Counted from the stretch's first letter, positions 1 through 6,632 are shown. The stretch is 21,765 nucleotides of DNA from Aliarcobacter sp. (GCA_023268955.1 JALRJW010000273.1:1-21765); one strand, 5' to 3'. A program made the numbers and translations. The notes: generated by a model not told the origin, from the letters alone.

Positions 1-2
1 GC

Positions 3-155
3 ACGCCGCGCATCTATCAGATGGATATTGCAAGCGTGACCCACCGTCCTTTGGCCGATCTTCCTGGAACTATGACCTTTGCCCCACGCTATTCCCCTGA
101 CGGGCCGCGCGTTGTGTTTTCGGTCGAACGGGGCGGAAATAGCGATATTTATGTG
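3..155 (+). CDS. tolB: TolB fragment (C-terminal beta-propeller part), foreign to the rest of the window
   Basis: Frame 3 reads without a stop through the start of the window and gives a peptide containing RIYQMDI, MTFAPRYSPDG and GGNSDIYV. These are hallmark beta-propeller blade sequences of TolB, the periplasmic protein of the Tol-Pal envelope system. The upstream part of the gene lies outside the window. After about base 155 the TolB frame is lost: the expected continuation (YVMD...) is replaced by an unrelated frame that stops at 168-170. The segment is GC-rich with GCC, CGC and CCG codons, unlike the AT-rich remainder. The residues look alphaproteobacterial (Rhodobacterales-like), which is my inference. 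The most likely explanation is a chimeric join in the assembly or amplification, not a real fusion gene. Confidence 0.85.
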
Positions 156-276
156 GGTTGGACTAATTAGTTTTGCACCACTACTTATTGGACTTCCAAT
201 TGCGTGGTATTCTCACTTAATAGGATTTGCTTTAGGTTTCCTATTTGGTGGTATTATAAAAGCAAAATCTAACTAA
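151..276 (+). CDS. 3' end of a rhomboid-family intramembrane protease gene (left border copy, 5' part missing)
   Basis: The frame from 151 encodes about 41 residues with WVGLISFAPLLIGLPIAW followed by YSHLIGFALGFLFGG, then a stop at 274-276. The small-residue helix with a His and the HxxGxxxGF spacing matches the last catalytic helix of rhomboid proteases, which carries the active-site His. The upstream part is absent because the sequence switches to TolB at about 151-155. A diverged second copy of the same gene end lies at 8345-8455, and an integrase gene starts 122 bases downstream. I infer that the mobile element inserted in the 3' end of the rhomboid gene and that this copy came with the element to restore the reading frame. 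The rhomboid assignment rests on a short segment only. Confidence 0.6.
   Translation: MWVGLISFAPLLIGLPIAWYSHLIGFALGFLFGGIIKAKSN
163..179 (+). other. Candidate attachment core, integrase-proximal side (attL)
   Basis: The 17 bases CTAATTAGTTTTGCACC recur at 8354-8370 as CTAATAAGTTTTGCACC, with one mismatch, at the same codons of the two rhomboid gene ends. Downstream of the core the two copies diverge mostly at third codon positions. That is the pattern expected when an element carries its own version of the target gene's end. The exact crossover bases cannot be fixed from sequence alone. Confidence 0.55.
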
Positions 277-335
277 TATTTAGAAAAATAATAAAACTTT
301 TTTAAGTGCTTTTGAGTGTTTGTTTTATTATATAA

Positions 336-355
336 GGTGTATAAAAAGTTGTATA
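336..355 (+). repeat. Left 20-base terminal direct repeat of the element (candidate integrase/excisionase arm site)
   Basis: GGTGTATAAAAAGTTGTATA matches 8282-8301 at 19 of 20 positions in the same orientation. The octamer GTGTATAA at 337-344 also occurs inverted at 377-384, just before the integrase ribosome-binding site. Such repeats near both att sites are typical of arm-type binding sites for tyrosine integrases or their excisionases. The copy at 377-384 could also let the integrase regulate its own gene. Confidence 0.5.
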
Positions 356-397
356 TTGTAGAATAAAATATTAAAATTATACACTTTTGGAGAGATT

Positions 398-1651
398 ATG
401 GGATTTCCTGGGATATCTACTAAAAAAATGAAAAATGGTTCTAATGCTATTATGGTTAGATTTAAACATAATGGAATTACCTATCCAATTAAAAACTTCA
501 CAAAATTATTTGGTTCTACAACCGAGAGTGATGCAAATAAACAACTTTATAAAGTAAAAGTTCTTTTATCGGAGGGCAAAGACCCTTTCTCTTCTTCTCC
601 CACAATTTTGAATGAACTTTGGAAAGAAAGATTAGAATTAAATGAAAAAAACAATGTTTGGGCAAAATCAACTATAAAAAATAATAAATATTTTTATAAA
701 AAATATATTTCACCAAGTATTGGAAAATTAAAAATTGAAAAAATTAAATATGAACATATAAAAAAGATACTTGATAATTTTAGGAAAGAACAAACAAGTA
801 TTAAAAATAGAGTTATTGACTTATTAAAGCCTATTTTTGAAGAAGAAAAACGAAAAGGAAATATTGACACAAATATATTTGATAATATTAAAAAAGTTAG
901 AGAGATAATTCAAAGAGAGCATTTATCAAAAAGAACTAATTTTAATTATGAAGATATTGTTAGAAAACTATATAATGCAATTCCTCTATATAATCAAGCA
1001 CACGTGAGTAATATTAAACAACACCAAACATTTTTATATATGTTACTCTTAACTGCGCATAGATACAATGAAATAAATCATTTAGAAAAAAAACATTGTG
1101 ATATTGTAAATAAAAAAATTATTGCACCTGCTTCTATTACAAAAACAAAAGAAGATTATCATTTTCCGATTCCTGACGAATGTATAGAATATATAAAAAA
1201 TGCACCAGAGGGTAGGCTTTTTAATGTTCCAAGAGGTGGAACAGCAAGTAGGATTTTTCATAGATTATTGATTAAAGCAAATATTACAACAATTGAAAAT
1301 CACTCTATATCAATGCATGATACAAGAAGACTTATGTTATCAATAATGATTGGAGAACTAAACATAGATAGTAGATTGGCTGATTTATGTTTAGACCATA
1401 AACCACAAGGAACAATTAAACATTATTTACAATTTACTTACGAAGATAAAGTTAAAGCATATACTAAATATTGGGATTATGTAAGAAATATTGATAATTC
1501 TGATAATGAGAAAAAAACAATTATCAATAATGTATCAACTTCAAACAATGGTTCTAATTTTGATAAGTTAAAAGAATTGATTGATATGTACAATAAAGGT
1601 TATCTTACACAAGAACAATTTGATTATGAGAGGGATAATCTATATAAATAA
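398..1651 (+). CDS. Tyrosine site-specific recombinase (integrase) with SHOCT-like C-terminal tail
   Basis: A 417-residue tyrosine recombinase that would catalyse integration and excision of the surrounding element. The N-terminal part (about 1-170) holds an arm-binding region and an SAM-like core-binding region. The catalytic domain shows Arg222 in LTAHRYNEI, a beta-hairpin Lys at 249 or 251, His307-x-x-Arg310 in MHDTRR, His334 in LDHKPQG and the nucleophile Tyr343 in HYLQF. All catalytic positions are present, so it looks active. The start is supported by GGAGAG seven bases upstream. Residues about 388-416 (KLKELIDMYNKGYLTQEQFD) resemble a SHOCT domain, an oligomerisation module seldom expected on an integrase. 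The gene converges on the orphan gene at 1663, and a palindrome covers the junction. It lies directly inside the left border, as integrases usually do. Confidence 0.93.
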   Translation: MGFPGISTKKMKNGSNAIMVRFKHNGITYPIKNFTKLFGSTTESDANKQLYKVKVLLSEGKDPFSSSPTILNELWKERLELNEKNNVWAKSTIKNNKYFYKKYISPSIGKLKIEKIKYEHIKKILDNFRKEQTSIKNRVIDLLKPIFEEEKRKGNIDTNIFDNIKKVREIIQREHLSKRTNFNYEDIVRKLYNAIPLYNQAHVSNIKQHQTFLYMLLLTAHRYNEINHLEKKHCDIVNKKIIAPASITKTKEDYHFPIPDECIEYIKNAPEGRLFNVPRGGTASRIFHRLLIKANITTIENHSISMHDTRRLMLSIMIGELNIDSRLADLCLDHKPQGTIKHYLQFTYEDKVKAYTKYWDYVRNIDNSDNEKKTIINNVSTSNNGSNFDKLKELIDMYNKGYLTQEQFDYERDNLYK

Positions 1652-1675
1652 GTCAATATTGACTATTTATATTGA
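1651..1675. repeat. Palindromic repeat at the end of the integrase gene (copy 1 of 2)
   Basis: Bases 1651-1664 (AGTCAATATTGACT) form a perfect 14-base palindrome followed by ATTTATATTGA. A near-identical unit lies at 2092-2115, on the other side of the orphan gene. The palindrome begins on the last base of the integrase stop codon and runs into the stop of the convergent gene. It could therefore act as a weak bidirectional terminator or as a protein-binding site. Confidence 0.6.
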
Positions 1676-2079
1676 AAGTAACCTTGTTCTAATTTCATAC
1701 TATACATTTCATTGATTTTTTTAATATAATCTCTATCTTCACAATAGGCAATACCATAAGGGTAGTAAAAACTTTCAAATAGTTTTTTTACAATAATTTC
1801 ATTAAATGTGTAGTTTTGGCAAGAAGACCCCTCTAATTTAATTGAACTTTCTCTCCAACTAAATCCTTCACAGACTAAATTGACCCATTTAACTATTATT
1901 GTTTTTTCTTCTTTTAAGAGGTCTGTATTGTGTTTATAGTAATCTTTCCTTAATACAACAGCAATAATATACATTGGAACTCTAACTGTTTTTTTGTCAT
2001 AACTTTTTTTATATTTGATAGATGAGAAGTTAGAGTTTCTTACTCTTGTATTGACTTTAAAGAAGTGTGTTTTATCCAT
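1663..2079 (-). CDS. Orphan hypothetical protein of the mobile element
   Basis: A 138-residue protein that I do not recognise. It is rich in Lys, Tyr and Phe, has no signal peptide, no clear membrane segment and no catalytic motif that I can see. Three cysteines (in LVCEGF, SSCQNY and AYCEDR) are scattered and do not form a CxxC pair. No good ribosome-binding site precedes the ATG, and a TATTAT-like box lies only a few bases upstream, so a leaderless mRNA is possible. The gene occupies the slot between integrase and replication genes where mobile elements often carry accessory or defence genes. It is bracketed by two copies of a palindromic repeat (1651-1675 and 2092-2115), which suggests either autoregulation or movement as a unit. 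Function is unknown. Confidence 0.6.
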   Translation of the reverse strand: MDKTHFFKVNTRVRNSNFSSIKYKKSYDKKTVRVPMYIIAVVLRKDYYKHNTDLLKEEKTIIVKWVNLVCEGFSWRESSIKLEGSSCQNYTFNEIIVKKLFESFYYPYGIAYCEDRDYIKKINEMYSMKLEQGYFQYK

Positions 2080-2091
2080 AAATCATATAAT

Positions 2092-2115
2092 AGTCAATAT
2101 AGACTTTTATATTCA
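2092..2115. repeat. Palindromic repeat upstream of the orphan gene (copy 2 of 2)
   Basis: AGTCAATATAGACT (2092-2105) followed by TTTATATTCA matches the unit at 1651-1675, with one change in the palindrome and one missing base after it. It lies 13 bases upstream of the orphan gene's ATG, overlapping where a promoter would be, so it may be an operator. The same sequence at the gene's other end is unusual for a simple operator. Confidence 0.5.
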
Positions 2116-2171
2116 TAATTTTTGAAACATTATTTCTTATAATGCACTCATTTTGAAATAAAATACTCTAT

Positions 2172-2243
2172 TTAATCTTTAATCTTAGATGGCGAACTTT
2201 TGCTGAAAATATTTTTAGTAAAGAATATCTCTTTTTGTTTTAC
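2172..2243 (-). pseudogene. Severed C-terminal codons of the first HUH-type gene
   Basis: On the minus strand from 2243 the frame reads VKQKEIFFTKNIFSKSSPSK and then IKD and a stop (2172-2174). Joining this to the gene at 4212 through the shared TTTAC target duplication restores an uninterrupted 249-residue protein. The IS21-family insertion between 2243 and 4208 separated these ~22 codons from the rest. Confidence 0.8.
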
Positions 2244-2297
2244 TGTCAAATGCAAAGGTAAAATACACCAGTAGTGCAAAGTAAAAGTGCACCACTT
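2244..2297 (+). repeat. Left terminal inverted repeat of the IS21-family element
   Basis: Starts TGTCAAATGCAAAG and ends AAGTGCACCACTT. It aligns to the reverse complement of 4155-4207, with identity strongest at the outer TGTCAA and in the inner AAAAGTGCACCACTT block. Confidence 0.85.
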
Positions 2298-2348
2298 TAT
2301 TAATAAAAATAAATACAATAAACTCTAAATAAAATATTTGGAGTGAGT

Positions 2349-3392
2349 ATGATTGATAAAGAGGAATTTACCGTGATACATACTTTACATAAAAGAGGAT
2401 ATAGTATAAGAGCTATATCAAAAATAGTTGGCCTAAACAGAAGAACCATTTCAAAAAGACTTCAAGAAAAAGAATTAAAACCTTACAAAAAAATTGAATA
2501 TAAATCAAAATTAGATCCATATAAAAAATATATAGTTAAAAGAGTGCAACAAGCTGTACCAGATAAAATTCCTTCAAGTGTAATTTATGAAGAGATTAAA
2601 AAATATGGCTATGATGGAAAAATTAGAATACTGCAAACATTTTTAAGTTCATTAAATACTACTGTAAAATCAGAAGAAGTAATTAGATTTGAAACTAAAC
2701 CATCATACCAAGCTCAAGTAGATTGGACAATATTAAGAAGTGGTAAAAATCCTATATATGGCTTTGTAATGGTTTTAGGATTTAGTAGAATGGCATTCGT
2801 ATATTTTACAAATAATATGAGACAAGAAACTTGGCAAGAGTGTCATGTCAAAGCCTTTGAATACTTTGGTGGAGTTCCACAAACTTTGCTTTATGATAAT
2901 CTAAAATCAGTAGTAATTCAAAGAGATAAATATGGTAAAAATCAACATGGATTCAATAATGATTTTTTAGAATTTGCAAAAGATAACTTCATTCCAAAAC
3001 TTTGTAAAGTATATAGAGCAAAAACCAAAGGTAAAGTTGAAAGATTTAACTTATATCTAAAAAGGAATTTTTATATTCCATTAAAAGCTTCATTAAAAGG
3101 AAGTGCAATAAATATAGATGCAACTTTACTAAATTCAAAAATATTTTCTTGGTTAGAGACAGCAAACTCAAGAGTTCATGATACAACAAAGCAAAAACCA
3201 ATTGATATGTTTAAAAAAGAGAAACCATTGCTACAAGCATTTTATTCAAGTGTAAAAGGAGTAAAAACAAAAAATAAAGATAAAAAGATTAATGGTTCTA
3301 TAGACTTAGAAAAACTAAATATAGATATTAAATATCATACAACTATTTCAGATTATGAAAAAGTGTTAGGAGCATCTTATGCTACTGCATGA
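2349..3392 (+). CDS. istA: IS21-family transposase IstA
   Basis: 347-residue DDE transposase when started at ATG 2349, which has GGAG five bases upstream; an in-frame GTG at 2343 overlaps that ribosome-binding site and is less likely. An N-terminal HTH of the IS21 type is visible (YSIRAISKIVGLNRRTISKR). The RNase-H-like catalytic core has Asp125 (QVDWT), Asp183 (LYDNLK) and Glu231 (KGKVERFN), giving the full DDE triad. It is somewhat shorter than long IS21 transposases but has no visible break. It overlaps istB by 14 bases, so the two are translationally coupled. Confidence 0.95.
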   Translation: MIDKEEFTVIHTLHKRGYSIRAISKIVGLNRRTISKRLQEKELKPYKKIEYKSKLDPYKKYIVKRVQQAVPDKIPSSVIYEEIKKYGYDGKIRILQTFLSSLNTTVKSEEVIRFETKPSYQAQVDWTILRSGKNPIYGFVMVLGFSRMAFVYFTNNMRQETWQECHVKAFEYFGGVPQTLLYDNLKSVVIQRDKYGKNQHGFNNDFLEFAKDNFIPKLCKVYRAKTKGKVERFNLYLKRNFYIPLKASLKGSAINIDATLLNSKIFSWLETANSRVHDTTKQKPIDMFKKEKPLLQAFYSSVKGVKTKNKDKKINGSIDLEKLNIDIKYHTTISDYEKVLGASYATA

Positions 3393-4146
3393 ATCTATTA
3401 ATGAATATTGTTCAAGGTTTAAACTTCCAGGTATTTTAGAACACTATCAACACTTAAGTGATGTAGCTTCAAAAGATAATCTTTCATATAGTGAGTATTT
3501 ATATAAACTTCTTGAATTTGAAAATATAGGAAGAGAGCAAAGAAGTAAAGATATGCTTTTAAAAATAGCAGGATTTCCAAAATTAAAAACAATAGATACC
3601 TTTGATTATAAATCTTCTTCTGTAGATAAAACACTTATAAATGAACTATTAACTCTAAGATTTATAGATGAGTATAAAAATATTTTACTCTTTGGACCAA
3701 GTGGAGTTGGAAAAACTCATCTTGCAACAGCCATAGCATATACAGCAACACAACAAAGAATAAAAATAAAATTTATATCAACAAATGATTTAATAATACA
3801 ACTTGAAAGTGCTCAATCTCAGAATAAACTTGATAGTTATTTTAAAAGAGTTATTGGAATTGCAAAATTACTTGTAATAGATGAATTTGGATATGTAAAA
3901 CTTAATGAAACTCAAGCAAATTTATTTTTCCAAGTTATTAATAAAAAATATGAACTTGGTTCAATAATTATAACTTCAAATTTATCATTTACAAAATGGA
4001 AGGAGGTGCTAAATAATGACGAAGCTTTAACAGCAGCAATATTAGATAGATTAATTCATCATTCTCATCTAATCAATGTTACTGGTGAAAGCTATAGACT
4101 AAAGCAAAAAAGGGAAGCTGGATTGTTAGATATTTCTAACAAATAG
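3379..4146 (+). CDS. istB: IS21-family helper ATPase IstB
   Basis: 255-residue AAA+ ATPase. The Walker A motif GPSGVGKT is at residues 106-113 and Walker B LLVIDEFG has Asp168 and Glu169. A sensor-like stretch IIITSNL and an arginine-containing AAILDRLIHHS segment follow, all typical of IstB and DnaC-like proteins. It would form an ATP-dependent oligomer on target DNA and recruit the transposase. The start codon lies inside the end of istA, consistent with coupling. The stop is 9 bases before the right inverted repeat. Confidence 0.95.
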   Translation: MLLHESINEYCSRFKLPGILEHYQHLSDVASKDNLSYSEYLYKLLEFENIGREQRSKDMLLKIAGFPKLKTIDTFDYKSSSVDKTLINELLTLRFIDEYKNILLFGPSGVGKTHLATAIAYTATQQRIKIKFISTNDLIIQLESAQSQNKLDSYFKRVIGIAKLLVIDEFGYVKLNETQANLFFQVINKKYELGSIIITSNLSFTKWKEVLNNDEALTAAILDRLIHHSHLINVTGESYRLKQKREAGLLDISNK

Positions 4147-4149
4147 GTG

Positions 4150-4890
4150 TTACCAAGTGGTGCACTTTTGCACTGCATATTGGCGCATTTTTGGTTTGCA
4201 CTTGACATTTACAGAAACATACTCTAAACTATCTCTATTCTTTGAACTAAGGTCAATGTCTTCTTGTTTGGTCTTATTATCAAGAATAATAATCTTTTGC
4301 TGCTCTAATAGGTCTTTTATCATTGAATACTTATCTTTAATTGAAGTCCAATCTTTTTTATATTTAGATTTTAAATGATTTGATATTTTTTTGAATAGAT
4401 AATCTGGTATTTCTTTTCTTGAACTTGAATATAAAGATTTGCCTTTTTGATTATCTTTCATATAACATTGCAATTCAAGATTTTTAGTATCTTTAATTAC
4501 ATAGTCATATTTTATATCTTTGTTTTTAGGAATTGATAGTTTTGAATACTCACATAAATCATTTGGTAATTTATTCAATATCTCTTGTATCTTCTTTTTT
4601 GGAATATTAGTATGCAGTTGAATATGCACATGCCAGTTTCTACATTCACTCTTATTTGAATTGTTTTCAATAGATGTAAAATGATTTAATTCATAGTCAT
4701 TGTAGTATTTTTGATTATTGAGTTTTTTAATGAATATATTTTTTAGTTTTACTGTATCTTCATATGTATTTGTTTTAGAAGATAAAGAAACCATTAGTTT
4801 AGGTAAATCTTTACACTCTCCATATTGTGCTAAATACTTACCTGTCCATTTTCTGCTATTTCTGTATATTGAGTTTAAATCTATTGTCAT
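4150..4890 (-). pseudogene. HUH-type replication initiator/relaxase-like protein, C-terminus replaced by IS sequence
   Basis: The frame encodes 246 residues, of which 228-246 are read from the IS21 end. The native protein would be 249 residues. It shows His87-Val-His89 in NWHVHIQLH, the HxH core of HUH endonucleases. A YxxK motif follows (Tyr130 to Lys133 in YDYVIKDTK), which is the spacing and form of the catalytic Tyr motif in rolling-circle Rep proteins. Both motifs lie upstream of the break, so activity may persist. The start has AAGGGA seven bases upstream. The gene follows wzz on the same strand, and a short convergent transcript signal lies over its leader. I infer that it nicks DNA to start rolling-circle replication or transfer of the excised element. 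The family was recognised by motif only, so an unrelated protein with a chance HxH remains possible. Confidence 0.55.
4155..4207 (-). repeat. Right terminal inverted repeat of the IS21-family element
   Basis: Its reverse complement begins TGTCAAGTGCAAACC and ends AAAAGTGCACCACTT, matching the left end. It also supplies the altered C-terminal codons of the interrupted minus-strand gene. Confidence 0.85.
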
Positions 4891-4922
4891 AATTTCCCTT
4901 ATTGAAAATATGACTTGATAGT

Positions 4923-4951
4923 TTGTTAAAATAAATTATTTTTAGTACAAT
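4923..4951 (+). promoter_or_regulatory. Sigma-70-type promoter facing away from the first HUH gene
   Basis: TTGTTA (4923-4928), a 17-base spacer and TACAAT (4946-4951) give a well-spaced promoter on the plus strand, with expected start near 4958. No plus-strand protein gene lies downstream before the terminator at 4981-5016, so it most likely drives a short RNA. Confidence 0.45.
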
Positions 4952-4957
4952 AAAAAC

Positions 4958-5016
4958 GTAAGACCTACCAAGTCATTAAGGACTATTAAAATTGCAGTTT
5001 TAATAGTCTTGTTTTT
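4958..5016 (+). ncRNA. Candidate counter-transcribed regulatory RNA (~60 nt) over the HUH gene leader
   Basis: A promoter (4923-4951) is followed within 60 bases by a strong intrinsic terminator (4981-5016), with no start codon or open frame of note between. The RNA would be complementary to the leader of the minus-strand HUH gene if that mRNA begins beyond 5016, for example by read-through from wzz. Small antisense RNAs over rep leaders are the classic copy-control device of rolling-circle plasmids. The same leader also holds inverted 8-base arms (ATGACTTG at 4910-4917, CAAGTCAT at 4969-4976) that could form alternative structures. No expression evidence is available here. Confidence 0.4.
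4981..5016 (+). terminator. Rho-independent terminator, plus strand
   Basis: GACTATTAAAA (4981-4991) pairs with TTTTAATAGTC (4998-5008) around a six-base loop, giving an 11-bp perfect stem followed by TTGTTTTT. The U-tract is on the plus strand only. Read leftward, downstream of wzz, the stem is followed by CTTAATG, so wzz transcripts may read through into the HUH gene. Confidence 0.75.
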
Positions 5017-5040
5017 ATTCTACCGCGTATAATTAAAAAG

Positions 5041-6357
5041 TTAAAGTTTTGAAGTATCTTCTTCTTTTCTCATACCTCTAAAAAAATCTATTAAAAATAC
5101 AAGGAAAATCGATATTATAAACCCTGTTACAAAAGCAACTACAACAATTAGTTTTTTCTTTGGTTTTATTGGGTAATCATAAATAACATAATTACCAACA
5201 ACTTTTGAATTGCTATAGTTTTCATTACTAATTTGATATTCAAGATTTTTGATTTTATTTTCAAGAGATATTTTCTTATCTCTTAATGTGATATCTATTT
5301 TTTCTTGTAGTTTTTTTATCGTGTCATCTTCAATATTTGATTTTTCTTTCTCTAAATTAAATATTTGAATATTATTTATATTTTCTATGTTTTTATTCAA
5401 GTCTTCTATTGTAACGATTGTATAATTTCTTTTTTTATTCTCTAAGTCAGGTATCAATTTTGTTTTTATAGTATTTTTTTCTAAAATTAAATCTTCCACT
5501 TTATTTTGAGTATTTAATACAAGATTTTGATAATTTAACATTTGAATTGAAGAAATCATAGTTTCAGCAGAACTTTGATTTTTAGCATTTTTATACAGTT
5601 CATTTATTGATTTATTATACTCTGATAATTTTTTATTACTAAACTTAATCTTATTGCTGATTGAATCCAATTTATTATTTAATACTTTTATTTCATCATC
5701 AATTACTGGTATTTTTTGTGTTTTTATAAGATTTATTTCTCTTTTAAGGTTTTTTATATCTTGATTTTTTAATTTATCAATAGCTTTTTCAATTTCTATA
5801 ATTTTTTGTGTTTTTAACTTTTCTATTTGTCTCTTTGCATCTTTGATTTCGATTTCATCAACATATTTTAAACTTTTTTTAGTTTGTTCAATTGAAAGTT
5901 TTGTATTTCTTATAAAATTATCGATTGTTATTTGGTTTTGCTTTTGAATATACTCAACAACTTTTTTATTTTTATTCAATGCCTCTTCATTTGATAAACC
6001 ATTTGTTTTTATTTGAATATAATTTTTAACCTTCTTATCAATTGAAATATCTTCAACCCAAGAATTTGCTTTTTTGTCATTTAATGATTTTTCATTAACA
6101 TTAAATATAATTATTAACTCTTGATTTAAACTATCTGGGTCATTTAAAAGTTTCTCTTTGTCTCCTATGAAACCTAATTGCACATTTGATTTAACTTCAT
6201 AAATAGGAGTTTTCATAAAAGCATAAATACCTGCTAAAATTGTTATAACAAATGTAAATACTAATATAAATAGTTTTTTAGCCCAAATCTTTAAAAATAG
6301 TTCTCTTAAATCAATTTCGTCTTCTTGAATATATTGCATCTGTTTGTTTTCATTCAT
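5041..6357 (-). CDS. wzz: Wzz-type polysaccharide chain-length determinant protein
   Basis: 438-residue inner-membrane polysaccharide co-polymerase, which sets the modal length of O-antigen or related surface polymers made by Wzy. Evidence: the N-terminal signature EDEIDLRELFLKIWAKK, a first membrane helix at about 29-48, a long periplasmic part (about 50-395) and a C-terminal proline-rich motif YPIKPKKKL leading into a second helix at about 401-425 with Gly. The periplasmic part is a long Lys/Glu/Ile coiled coil with an internal near-repeat (KLKTQKI, LIKTQKI), longer than in simple Wzz. No tyrosine kinase domain or other polysaccharide gene is nearby, so it is lone cargo in the mobile element. 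It starts two bases after the stop of the 30-residue membrane peptide, suggesting coupling. Likely effect, inferred: alteration of the host surface. Confidence 0.85.
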   Translation of the reverse strand: MNENKQMQYIQEDEIDLRELFLKIWAKKLFILVFTFVITILAGIYAFMKTPIYEVKSNVQLGFIGDKEKLLNDPDSLNQELIIIFNVNEKSLNDKKANSWVEDISIDKKVKNYIQIKTNGLSNEEALNKNKKVVEYIQKQNQITIDNFIRNTKLSIEQTKKSLKYVDEIEIKDAKRQIEKLKTQKIIEIEKAIDKLKNQDIKNLKREINLIKTQKIPVIDDEIKVLNNKLDSISNKIKFSNKKLSEYNKSINELYKNAKNQSSAETMISSIQMLNYQNLVLNTQNKVEDLILEKNTIKTKLIPDLENKKRNYTIVTIEDLNKNIENINNIQIFNLEKEKSNIEDDTIKKLQEKIDITLRDKKISLENKIKNLEYQISNENYSNSKVVGNYVIYDYPIKPKKKLIVVVAFVTGFIISIFLVFLIDFFRGMRKEEDTSKL

Positions 6358-6359
6358 AA

Positions 6360-6452
6360 TTAAGCAACCTTAACTAACATAGTAAATGAAGCAATAAACA
6401 ATGCAAATGTTATAAGTGAAGCATAAAAGTAATATTTTGATTTTTTTGTCAT
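6360..6452 (-). CDS. 30-residue single-pass membrane peptide coupled to wzz
   Basis: A short frame encoding MTKKSKYYFYASLITFALFI and then ASFTMLVKVA. It has a basic N-terminus followed by one hydrophobic helix covering about residues 9-28. AGGA lies seven bases upstream of the ATG, and the stop is two bases before the wzz start, so it looks like a real leader gene of a two-gene unit. It may be a small partner of the Wzz protein or simply a translation-coupling leader. I know no family for it. Confidence 0.55.
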   Translation of the reverse strand: MTKKSKYYFYASLITFALFIASFTMLVKVA

Positions 6453-6526
6453 ACAATATTCCTAATTTTAAGTTGCGAACATTGTATCTAAATATTACAT
6501 TATCTATTATTAAATAATGGGTTTCA

Positions 6527-6600
6527 AAAGGGGCTTTGCTCCCTTTGCAAGTAGGTTTGGATTTCCCAAACCGTAACTTGAACTCTTTGCTAACTCAAAG
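6527..6600. other. Hairpin cluster with CTTTGC repeats, candidate replication origin
   Basis: Three hairpins follow one another: 6527-6546 (AAAGGG/CCCTTT), 6548-6580 (GGTTTGG/CCAAACC extended by CAAGT/ACTTG across a small internal loop) and 6585-6600 (CTTTG/CAAAG). CTTTGC occurs at 6534-6539, 6543-6548 and 6585-6590. The cluster is locally GC-richer than its surroundings and lies about 65 bases upstream of the second HUH gene, on the side where double-strand origins of rolling-circle replicons often lie. The nick site is not identifiable. A transcription terminator or regulator is the alternative. Confidence 0.4.
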
Positions 6601-6632
6601 CCTCTTTTTAAATAAAAACTTTTAATTACTTT

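Larger units (their letters stand above)
2244..4207 (+). mobile_element. IS21-family insertion sequence, complete (1964 bp)
   Basis: Complete element with istA and istB overlapping by 14 bases, imperfect terminal inverted repeats of about 53 bases (2244-2297 and 4155-4207, both starting TGTCAA outward) and a 5-base direct target duplication TTTAC at 2239-2243 and 4208-4212. Both reading frames are intact, and removing the IS rebuilds the interrupted host frame exactly. These points indicate a recent insertion. Family known biology: IstA is the DDE transposase and IstB an AAA+ helper that loads IstA onto target DNA. Confidence 0.93.

Noticed and set aside
79..276. 65-residue open frame from TTG 79 running across the left junction
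   Set aside because: Its first 24 codons are the TolB region read out of frame and its last 41 are the rhomboid end; it exists only because of the chimeric join.
3419..3634. 71-residue minus-strand frame inside istB
   Set aside because: Antisense shadow of a clear IstB gene; low-complexity hydrophobic composition, no start signals.
4157..4378. Plus-strand frames opposite the first HUH gene (4157-4378 and 4718-4918)
   Set aside because: Shadows of the minus-strand gene, whose HxH and YxxK motifs and ribosome-binding site make it the real one.
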